A stretch of 21,431 nt of DNA from an uncultured Kineothrix sp. (lineage in GTDB: Bacteria; Bacillota; Clostridia; Lachnospirales; Lachnospiraceae): contig CAJUSR010000015.1 of the NCBI GenBank assembly GCA_910588855.1, positions 1-21,431 on the forward strand, written 5' to 3'. Below the pieces are notes generated by a model. The model had not been told where the DNA came from and made no database searches. It saw only the letters and a list, made by a program, of their open reading frames with translations. Numbering within the stretch: the stretch's first letter is position 1; each line of letters begins with the position of its first letter. Positions 15,631-21,431 of the stretch are shown in pieces. The position numbers were made by a program, and so were the translations under genes.

Positions 15631-16037
15631 TATATGTTTTTCTTAATCTTTAATATATTTTTTCCTTCCCGGTATTCATAAGAGATATCATCCATGCTCT
15701 TTTTCACCATATAGATACCAAGGCCCCCAATCTGCCTCTCCTCCGCAGAAAGGGTAGTATCCGGCTCCTGGGCTGCCAAAGGATCATATTGTACCCCATT
15801 ATCGATAAAGGTGACTGTCACTGCCAGAGGGTCTTCCATTACTTCCACACGCACAGTAGCAGAACCCACTTCCGGATGATAGGCATAATGGGCAATGTTC
15901 CCAAACAGTTCGTCGATGGCAATATTTATCTGCATCTGTGCCTTCATGGGGCATTCCAGCTGTTCCAGCTGCTCGTCCACAAATTCCGTAACCTTTTCAA
16001 TATTTTCAACCGTTGCATCAATAACCAATTCCTTCAT
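15630..16037 (-). CDS. RsbW/SpoIIAB-type serine kinase (HATPase)
   Basis: This 135-aa protein starts at ATG (16037), after GGGAGATGGGAAA; the longer open frame upstream lies in the PPTase gene and is rejected. It is an anti-sigma-factor-type kinase with the ATP site intact: N-box INIAIDELFGNIAH (Glu43, Asn47), FIDNGVQYDP (Asp79, Gly81), and GGLGIYMVKKSMD (104-116). Family members phosphorylate a STAS antagonist and bind a sigma factor when not sequestered. The cognate STAS and phosphatase are in this cluster, but no sigma factor is seen. Its start overlaps the PPTase gene by 20 bp, so translation is probably coupled. It is the intact counterpart of the degenerate domains on the ABC ATPase and symporter. 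Confidence 0.92.
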   Translation of the reverse strand: MKELVIDATVENIEKVTEFVDEQLEQLECPMKAQMQINIAIDELFGNIAHYAYHPEVGSATVRVEVMEDPLAVTVTFIDNGVQYDPLAAQEPDTTLSAEERQIGGLGIYMVKKSMDDISYEYREGKNILKIKKNI

Positions 16038-16737
16038 TTTCCCATCTCCCATAATCCTGCATTTTTCCTGTCTGTTTCCAAAAGCACACCGCCGCACAGT
16101 ATCCCCCCATCGGGTATTCCCTAAATTCAAATTCCCTGGGATTAAGGATCCTGCCCCCGCCTTTCTTCCCACAGACATCGACTTTCCCTTCCGGTGAAAT
16201 CGTAATCTCAAAAGCATCCAAAGGAAGCATAAGCCCCGTTCCCACCGTTTTCAAAAAGCTCTCTTTCAGCGTCCACAGCCGGTAAAATGCCTCATCCTGC
16301 CGTTCCCTTCCCTGCTGTCCGGCAATAAAGGCATATTCCTTCCGGGTGAAAAAACGTTCTGCCAGCGCCAAATCCGCTCTCTGCATCTGTTCAATATCAC
16401 ATCCTGTCTCCACCCCTGCAAACACTGCCATTACCATACTGCCGGAATGAGAAAGGTTAAAATGAATATGGGGATGCCGGGGCAGATAAGGTTTTCCATC
16501 CTCCCCGTAAGCCACCATCGCTTCCCGTTCGCGCAGACCATAAGCAGACAGGCCCCTATCCATCAAAATCCCAGCCCCCAGGGAAAGCTTTTTATCCTTC
16601 ATAAGAAGACAGGACTCCACTTTCCTTTGACGCTCCTTGGACATGGTTTTTAAACATTCGGAAAAATGAATCCCATCCTCTAACTCCTCTGTGTCCAACC
16701 AGTACAGGGCCTCCCTCCTTTGCCCTTTCTGCTTCAT
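16018..16737 (-). CDS. Sfp-type 4'-phosphopantetheinyl transferase
   Basis: This 239-aa enzyme transfers the phosphopantetheine arm of CoA to a carrier Ser, here most likely Ser986 of the NRPS. Motifs in order: GKPYLPRHPHIHFNLSHSGS (81-100), GCDIE (112-116) with metal ligands Asp114 and Glu116, FFTRKEY (129-135), and FYRLWTLKESFLKTVG (151-166) with Trp155, Lys158 and Glu159. All catalytic positions are kept and the length fits the Sfp group. ATG (16737) is preferred over GTG (16746), for which AAAGGG would be too close. It overlaps the kinase gene by 20 bp and follows about 160 bp of non-coding DNA that may hold its promoter; an AAACT-N7-AGTTT inverted repeat lies there (16787-16803). Confidence 0.93.
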   Translation of the reverse strand: MKQKGQRREALYWLDTEELEDGIHFSECLKTMSKERQRKVESCLLMKDKKLSLGAGILMDRGLSAYGLREREAMVAYGEDGKPYLPRHPHIHFNLSHSGSMVMAVFAGVETGCDIEQMQRADLALAERFFTRKEYAFIAGQQGRERQDEAFYRLWTLKESFLKTVGTGLMLPLDAFEITISPEGKVDVCGKKGGGRILNPREFEFREYPMGGYCAAVCFWKQTGKMQDYGRWENEGIGY

Positions 16738-16901
16738 CTTTCCCACGCCCTTTCTATGAAAGATTTGTTATCATACTCTTAATCATGAAACTATGAGACA
16801 GTTTACCAGAAAATTTCCCTGTTTTTTTGTTTCAGAATACATTGCATATTTTTCGGCACCCTTTGCTTGCCGCAAGATTATCCTCTTGTCATTATTATAA
16901 C

Positions 16902-17195
16902 TCAACCACCCTCCTCGCTCATCCTCTTAATCACCTCCGGATGCAGTTCCGCATGTGCGCCCGTCACAAAAAACGTGGCTTTTACACCACGTTTTTTCAG
17001 CCCGTCCAATAACTGCTCCGTATAATAAGGATGAGGCCCGTCGTCAAACGTCAGCGCAATCTTTTTTTCGCCAGCCTCATCCAATGTCTTCCCGAAAACA
17101 GGAATCCCCTCCTGCTTCCAATATCCGATTGCAAAAACAACCGCCAGAAAAACTAACAAAACAATACAGGATAACATCTTTTTTTTCCAATTCAT
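16902..17195 (-). pseudogene. Truncated NodB-type polysaccharide deacetylase
   Basis: The 97-aa frame has a single N-terminal membrane helix (about 6-24) and the start of a carbohydrate-esterase-4 domain: KKIALTFDDGPHPYYTEQLL with the first catalytic motif, then GVKATFFVTGAHAELHPEVI. It stops right after MSEEGG, where the family continues with the second metal-binding motif (G-H-x-x-x-N-H-T) and about 120 more residues. None of the three frames downstream restores that sequence, so this is a deletion remnant rather than a frameshift. As it stands it lacks the metal-binding His pair and should be inactive. It shares orientation with its neighbours and lies between a 117-aa protein gene and the PPTase. 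Confidence 0.75.
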
Positions 17196-17284
17196 ATACA
17201 GGATTTCTTTCCTCGTGCTTTACCCTATATATATGCAAAACAGCCGCCTTCATGCATGGAAAGTTACCGGCATATCATACGGTT

Positions 17285-17638
17285 CTATTCCAACTGTTCT
17301 TTGCACAGCCTAAGATAGACTTCCCCATCTTCCATTTTTATCTGCGCTTTGTCAATCATCATTCCCACAAGCAGCATCTGGCTCGTCTCCCCCGGCTCGC
17401 CTGAACCCGCCAGTTCCCAATAAACATCTTCCATTCCATCATTTTTCGGGCAATTCAGATAGTTTTCCATCTGCTCCAATTTATAGGCATAATCCGGATG
17501 ATAATTCGCCCGGAAAGTGATGATAACGTCTTTTCCTTTCTTTTCTATCCCCGATTGGATTTTATCTGCACCCAAGGCGAAAAAAAACAAAGTAAGTTCC
17601 TCCACTATTTTCGCCGTCTTCTTCTCCTCGTGAATCAT
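17285..17638 (-). CDS. Small cytosolic protein of unknown function, coupled to DUF1576 gene
   Basis: I do not recognise this 117-aa protein. Its start overlaps the DUF1576 stop as ATGA, with GAGGG eight bases before the ATG, so the two are almost certainly co-translated. It begins MIHEEKKTAKIVEELTLFFF and ends with a MMIDKAQIKMEDGEVYLRL segment; there is no signal peptide or membrane helix. The pattern of an N-terminal helix with VEEL, alternating strands and a terminal helix-strand-strand faintly recalls a kinase-type HATPase fold without its ATP residues. This is weak. A partner or regulator of the DUF1576 membrane protein is the simplest guess. Confidence 0.7.
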   Translation of the reverse strand: MIHEEKKTAKIVEELTLFFFALGADKIQSGIEKKGKDVIITFRANYHPDYAYKLEQMENYLNCPKNDGMEDVYWELAGSGEPGETSQMLLVGMMIDKAQIKMEDGEVYLRLCKEQLE

Positions 17639-18924
17639 TTGTTTTCCCTCTTTCTCTCCTTAAAATGCTTCATAAAACTTTCAATCACCGGAACCATAAT
17701 AATTGCAACCCAGCCTGCGCTGAATCCATTATTGTATAGATTTAAGCCCCCGTACATCTGGCCCGTACACATAACCACTGCCGCATGCAAAAACCCGGCA
17801 ATCATACCTGCCAGCACCCCAAACTGCCCGGCAATCGGAGCCAATCCGGCCGAAAAAACCGCCGCCAGCTGAATGCCCGGAGTATCCGGCGAAAACACGG
17901 TGAAAAAAGTGGACAAGTACACACCTGCAAGCACCGGCAAATAGTTTTTGATATGTACGCCAAAGGCAGAAAAGCCAAAAACCGCTAAAACCGCCCCCAC
18001 AATCGGGCCTGAAAAGTCCCCGCCTACCAGCAATATATAAAGTTCGCAAACGATACCCACCAGCCCCATATTCATCAGGGTGGCGCCTGCACCGTCCATC
18101 AGGACAAAATCAGCTACTGCCCGCCCTGGGCGGCCCATAATCTTTTTCAATCCCCCTATTTTCCGCCCGCTTATCAGAAAGCCGAATACAATTGCTATAA
18201 GGAAATAGAGAAACAGCCCGGTTCCTATATATATGTTCTGCCCTTCTTTCCAAATCAATACCGAATCGCTTTCCATCCCAAAAGCACGGAGTATACATAC
18301 AATGGCAAAAGCCAAAATCCCACCGGAAAAACCTACGTTAAACAAATTGTACCCCAAATGCATAGATGCCGTATGCATGGATAAGGGCGGCATAACAAAA
18401 CCGATAAAAATCCCCACTGCAACAGCCAGCAGAAAGTTCACCGGCTGCCCAAAAGGAAACAAATAAACCAGTTCCGTCAAAAGCGGCGCCAGACATGTTC
18501 CGAACAAGGCCGTATATATATAACGGCTTAGTTTTGATTTGTGTGTTTTTGCGTAAAGAGCCGTTCCTAAGATAACAGGAATGATATTAACCGGATTTTT
18601 CCCCCAGAGGGCATATCCGGCATTAATAAACAGAGCCGCCATCGTCGGCCCCGTAAACGGTATCTTCTGGCTCACTACAAGCGCAATACTGATTCCAAGC
18701 ACAAATGCTGCGTTCAGAAATGCCGCCCCATAGCCTACCAGTTCAAAATAATCTGTAATTAAAGCATCCCTCGATACGACAATCAGCCATACCCCTTCTG
18801 CCAGCCCCTTCCAATCGCCGGCAGCAAAAGCTACGATAACCGCAGCTGCTAAAAACAAAACCACGGAAAAGATGCTGAATAACTTCAACTCTTTCCCAGA
18901 GATACGATTCAGCCATTTCCCCAT
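17635..18924 (-). CDS. DUF1576 multi-pass membrane protein
   Basis: This 429-aa protein starts at ATG (18924) after GGAGGG. It is almost entirely hydrophobic, with about ten to twelve membrane segments, and I recognise it as the DUF1576 family of Firmicutes. It contains an internal duplication. FTGPTMAALFINAGYALWGK and MHTASMHLGYNLFNVGFSGG in the first half (90-202) match FSGPIVGAVLAVFGFSAFGV and MCTGQMYGGLNLYNNGFSAG in the second (304-404). Two-fold repeats of this sort are typical of transporters. The substrate is unknown. It overlaps the 117-aa protein gene by four bases. Confidence 0.85.
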   Translation of the reverse strand: MGKWLNRISGKELKLFSIFSVVLFLAAAVIVAFAAGDWKGLAEGVWLIVVSRDALITDYFELVGYGAAFLNAAFVLGISIALVVSQKIPFTGPTMAALFINAGYALWGKNPVNIIPVILGTALYAKTHKSKLSRYIYTALFGTCLAPLLTELVYLFPFGQPVNFLLAVAVGIFIGFVMPPLSMHTASMHLGYNLFNVGFSGGILAFAIVCILRAFGMESDSVLIWKEGQNIYIGTGLFLYFLIAIVFGFLISGRKIGGLKKIMGRPGRAVADFVLMDGAGATLMNMGLVGIVCELYILLVGGDFSGPIVGAVLAVFGFSAFGVHIKNYLPVLAGVYLSTFFTVFSPDTPGIQLAAVFSAGLAPIAGQFGVLAGMIAGFLHAAVVMCTGQMYGGLNLYNNGFSAGWVAIIMVPVIESFMKHFKERKRENK

Positions 18925-18991
18925 CGCCTACCCTCCGTTTTTCATGTTTTACCCCATTTCTGCGCGGCTTTTTACGCATGTCATTTCAGAC

Positions 18992-19543
18992 TTATGCCTT
19001 GCCTTTTCCAACTACCCTCGCCTCAAAACGGCATACGGTATCTCCTGTAGCCCAACAATCGACTTCCGTTACTACATAGTCTTTTTGTGTATAGGCTTTC
19101 AATATACCGGTAATAAACCCTTCGTCATAATTGCATACGGTTTCCCCGGAAACCGGAAGCCCGGAACAATCCAAATCCTCGCTTACTGTCAACACCGCAT
19201 GACCGGTCTGCACATCAAATTTTTCTACGCGTAGCATACCAAAGCTGTATTCTAACAACTTTTGCTGGAGCTGTGCAAGAAAATCATTCAGCATCAAATC
19301 CCCATCCAAATATCTTTTATAAAATTCCTGTCCGGCTTCTTCCCCAGCCATCCGGAACACTTTTATCATACTCTCTTTCCCATACATTTGCGTCAATGCA
19401 TTCCGCATGGAATACTCAAACATACGGTAAACCGATACCGGCATTTGTTCCCCTAACTTTTTCCTGCCTTCCTCCACACGAAAAATTGCATCCCATGATA
19501 AAGCAGTAATTTCTTTTTCCCCACGCTTGAAAATCTTCTCCAT
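18992..19543 (-). CDS. V4R-domain protein
   Basis: This 183-aa protein starts at ATG (19543), six bases after GGAGGA; the open frame upstream to GTG (19573) would contain this site. The N-terminal part is helical (VSVYRMFEYSMRNALTQMYG). The C-terminal part (about 95-178) fits the V4R (4-vinyl-reductase-like) domain: LDCSGLPVSGETVCNYDEGF and VDCWATGDTVCRFE, with Cys126, Cys137, Cys163 and Cys171. V4R domains are small-molecule or metal-linked sensor modules, known near hydrocarbon-binding regulators and tetrapyrrole metabolism. There is no DNA-binding or enzymatic domain. The gene follows the RACo-type ATPase by 26 bp, so the two probably act together. Confidence 0.78.
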   Translation of the reverse strand: MEKIFKRGEKEITALSWDAIFRVEEGRKKLGEQMPVSVYRMFEYSMRNALTQMYGKESMIKVFRMAGEEAGQEFYKRYLDGDLMLNDFLAQLQQKLLEYSFGMLRVEKFDVQTGHAVLTVSEDLDCSGLPVSGETVCNYDEGFITGILKAYTQKDYVVTEVDCWATGDTVCRFEARVVGKGKA

Positions 19544-19569
19544 TCCCATTCCTCCGTAATTTTTGCTTC

Positions 19570-21195
19570 TCACACCTCAAAACCCATATAGTCTACGTAT
19601 ACCCTTTCAAACGACGCTTCTTCTGCCAGTTGGAATACTTCTGCTTTCCCTGCGGCATTTTCCAGCCATGACATTAGCCCGGCATCTGCCCCGATATCGT
19701 CCTTTAAAAGTTCCCTTGCCGCCAAACGTGCCCCTGCAAGGGAAGTATTGCCCACCATCTCTATTTTATCCGTTAATTCAAATGGTATCAATCCGATTTT
19801 GGCTGCTGCCATTTTATCCAGATAAAAGCCGAATCCTCCTGCTATATAAACCTTTTCTATTTCTTCGTATCCTTCCACTTCCAAATGCTCCAGCAGAAAG
19901 TGAATCCCTGCCCGGACTGCCGCCTTTGCCATTTGGATATCACGGACGTCCTCTTTCAAAATCCGTATCTTTCCACCCCTTCCTGTTTCCACTTCTATCC
20001 CTGTTTCAAAATATGGTTCCTGCAGCAATCCTGTTCCATCCACAATCCCTTTTTCCAGCAAGCGAGCAATTGCTGCTATCCGTTCCGCCCCAGTTGCTCC
20101 ACATCCTCCTCTGCCTTCAAAAGCAGATCCTGCTGCTGCAGCCGTACAAACCAGCCTGTTGCCATTCCCCATCACCATCTCCGCATTGGTTCCCAAATCC
20201 AAAAAAAGCCATATACCACTGCCCTCCTGTTGGAGCAGCCCGCACGCATAAAGCCCGGAAACAATATCTCCCCCTACAAATGCTGAGATACCGGGAAGAA
20301 GTATTGCTAAAGGTCCCAGACAGCCCGTTTTCACTGTCTTTATCTCTATCGGCATAAATGGGCTTTTTCCCAACGTTTCCACCGGATATCCCATCAATAA
20401 ATGCCCCATCGTTGTATTGGCAGATATAATTATGTACTTTAAACTCTGTCTGCTCCCGTTCCCTATCCTGTCCGCCATCTGCCCAATGCCGGACAGCAAT
20501 GCCTCCCTCACCAACTGTTGCAGTATTTCCCCGTCTCCCGCTGTTCCTGCCTGAATCCGCGAAATGACATCCGTTCCGTAACTCCTCTGCGGGTTTAAAC
20601 ACGTATAAGTATCCAAAATCCTGCCTGTTTTTGCCTCAATCATCTGCATGGCTATTGTTGTCGTTCCTATATCTACCGCCGCCGCTATGACTGCCGCATT
20701 TTCCCACATCCTGCCGCTTTGCTTTTCCCTGTTTTTCCAATCTGTATCTATATCTGTATCAGTATCTATATCTGCATCAATATCAGCAGTTTCCTCCTCT
20801 TCCTTTTTCGGTGTATCCCCTTGTATAAACATTGTTTCGTTCTTGTGATACACGACAACATCTATTTTCTGCTCTTTTTCAAAAGCACTTTCTACCATAC
20901 AGTCTTTTTCCGGACGCGCCATGCATGAGAGCCGATATCCGGCTCTAAGATTATCCGGTGCAATGACCGCCCTGTCCGTCTGGGTAGGAAGCGGCGCATA
21001 TCCGCAAAAACGAACCTGGCATCTGCCGCACTTTCCTATGCCACTGCAAAGAGAAGGCAGATTCACTCCCCCTTCCCTCAATGTATGCAGCAACGTCCGT
21101 TTCTTATCATGAAACAGTTCCGTCTTTTTTCCGCCATTTCCTTCTATGACTGTTATCTTAACTCTTTCAGACAAACTGGTTTTTCTCCTCATCAT
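19570..21195 (-). CDS. RACo-type [2Fe-2S]/ASKHA ATPase (DUF4445 family)
   Basis: This protein of up to 541 aa has an N-terminal ferredoxin domain with Cys50, Cys56, Cys59 and Cys91 (LCSGIGKCGRCQV, YRLSC), an acidic low-complexity linker (about 132-152), and an ASKHA ATPase domain with AAAVDIGTTTIAMQM (171-185), LDLGTNAEMV and VYIAGGFGFYLDKM. It matches the family of reductive activators of corrinoid proteins, which use ATP to drive electrons from an iron-sulphur cluster to cob(II)alamin. No corrinoid protein or methyltransferase is visible here, so the partner is unknown. The ATG at 21195 lacks a ribosome site. An in-frame TTG at 21174, about ten bases after GAGGAG, may be the true start and would overlap the DUF4250 stop by only eight bases. 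Confidence 0.87.
   Translation of the reverse strand: MMRRKTSLSERVKITVIEGNGGKKTELFHDKKRTLLHTLREGGVNLPSLCSGIGKCGRCQVRFCGYAPLPTQTDRAVIAPDNLRAGYRLSCMARPEKDCMVESAFEKEQKIDVVVYHKNETMFIQGDTPKKEEEETADIDADIDTDTDIDTDWKNREKQSGRMWENAAVIAAAVDIGTTTIAMQMIEAKTGRILDTYTCLNPQRSYGTDVISRIQAGTAGDGEILQQLVREALLSGIGQMADRIGNGSRQSLKYIIISANTTMGHLLMGYPVETLGKSPFMPIEIKTVKTGCLGPLAILLPGISAFVGGDIVSGLYACGLLQQEGSGIWLFLDLGTNAEMVMGNGNRLVCTAAAAGSAFEGRGGCGATGAERIAAIARLLEKGIVDGTGLLQEPYFETGIEVETGRGGKIRILKEDVRDIQMAKAAVRAGIHFLLEHLEVEGYEEIEKVYIAGGFGFYLDKMAAAKIGLIPFELTDKIEMVGNTSLAGARLAARELLKDDIGADAGLMSWLENAAGKAEVFQLAEEASFERVYVDYMGFEV
20740..20785 (-). repeat. Imperfect hexanucleotide repeat coding an Asp-rich linker
   Basis: GATACA/GATATA-type hexamers in tandem encode the stretch DIDADIDTDTDIDTD between the ferredoxin and ATPase domains of the RACo-type protein. 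The unit length keeps the frame, so copy number changes would only alter linker length. Confidence 0.6.
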
Positions 21196-21340
21196 AATGA
21201 TAATCTATGGACGCCAATTTTTCCACAATCATCTTCCTGTCAATATCCATATCCTCACACATATCCGCGAGACTGCTATAATAATCCCTTAATTTCAAAT
21301 TCACAAAACTTAAAAGCATCACTGGATCTTTCGGAACCAT
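21167..21340 (-). CDS. DUF4250 small protein
   Basis: This 57-aa protein starts at ATG (21340) after GAGGAGG. It reads MVPKDPVMLLSFVNLKLRDY and continues YSSLADMCEDMDIDRKMIVE to an ending YHYDEEKNQFV, which fits the DUF4250 family of Clostridia almost end to end. Its function is unknown; the middle looks like a small helical domain. It overlaps the next gene, the RACo-type ATPase, by 8 to 29 bp depending on that start, so the two are probably translated together. The frame stays open upstream into a poly-Glu tract, but the ribosome site and family fit support this start. Confidence 0.8.
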   Translation of the reverse strand: MVPKDPVMLLSFVNLKLRDYYSSLADMCEDMDIDRKMIVEKLASIDYHYDEEKNQFV

Positions 21341-21370
21341 CCGTTTCCCCTCCTCACTATTTTTCAACGT

Positions 21371-21431
21371 TTCCTCTTCCTCTTCCTCTTCCTCTTCCTC
21401 TTCCTCTTCCTCTTCCTCTTCCTCTTCCTCT
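21371..21431 (-). repeat. Perfect hexanucleotide tandem repeat (GAGGAA)n
   Basis: At least ten uninterrupted copies of GAGGAA (TTCCTC on the + strand) run to the window edge and continue beyond it. Read on the - strand they give poly-Glu, Arg-Lys or Gly-Arg according to frame; the Arg-Lys frame stops at TGA about 20 bp before the DUF4250 start, so the tract may be the tail of an upstream gene. Each unit also resembles a Shine-Dalgarno sequence. Confidence 0.9.

Noticed and set aside
16038..16217. 60-residue N-terminal extension of the RsbW-type kinase
   Set aside because: It lies wholly within the PPTase coding region in another frame, and kinase homology starts at the ATG at 16037 with a ribosome site.
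4561..16737. A sigma factor gene as target of the partner-switch
   Set aside because: I looked for region 2/4-type sequences among the genes and gaps and saw none; all longer frames are accounted for by other families.
16880..16901. TATAAT on the - strand just after the deacetylase remnant, as PPTase promoter
   Set aside because: No -35 match at 16-18 bp and no extended TG; too weak to call, although the region may still hold a promoter.
19563..20357. 264-aa open frame on the + strand
   Set aside because: It lies antisense to the RACo-type gene, is rich in Pro, Leu and Ser as expected of an antisense shadow, and has no ribosome site or family features.
21371..21431. CRISPR array
   Set aside because: The repeat is a pure 6-bp tandem unit with no spacers.

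Overview
The window looks like the chromosome of a gut-type Clostridia/Lachnospiraceae Firmicute (inference). The signs are AGGAGG-type ribosome sites, a SpoIIE/SpoIIA-type regulatory module, Clostridia-associated families (DUF4250, DUF1576) and a nested large-serine-recombinase element of the kind common in these bacteria. No rRNA, tRNA or CRISPR array was seen.

Left part (1 to about 4180): the end of an integrative element, with a TnpW-like small protein and a full large serine recombinase on the + strand. It stops inside the 5' part of a second serine recombinase gene on the - strand (2372-2602), broken just after its DDGYSGSDF motif. One mobile element therefore sits in another. The resident element also contributes a small DUF6870-like protein, a leader with two terminator hairpins, and probably a lipoprotein gene with its own promoter and terminator.

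Main part (4561 to 16737, all - strand): a gene cluster around a one-module NRPS (C-A-T-reductase, 1428 aa). In transcription order it reads: Sfp-type phosphopantetheinyl transferase; RsbW/SpoIIAB-type kinase; substrate-binding/permease fusion of an amino-acid ABC importer; its ATPase with an extra C-terminal domain; STAS anti-anti-sigma-type protein; NRPS; membrane SpoIIE-type phosphatase; DAACS-type symporter with an extra N-terminal domain; cyclic-nucleotide-binding-domain protein. The extra domains on the ABC ATPase and on the symporter both look like degenerate copies of the RsbW-type kinase fold. The window thus holds a complete kinase/STAS/phosphatase partner-switching set with no sigma factor, but with two transporters carrying kinase-like domains. 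I propose that the switch acts on the transporters or uses them as sensors, and that it is coupled to synthesis of a small reductively released amino-acid product, probably an aldehyde or alcohol. A promoter with an extended -10 and a 21-bp-spaced direct repeat precedes the ABC-NRPS part and resembles a LytTR-type activator site.

Right part (16902 to 21340, - strand): a truncated NodB polysaccharide deacetylase, an unrecognised 117-aa protein translationally coupled to a DUF1576 membrane protein, a V4R-domain protein, a RACo-type [2Fe-2S]/ASKHA ATPase and a DUF4250 protein. The window ends inside a (GAGGAA)n hexanucleotide tract.
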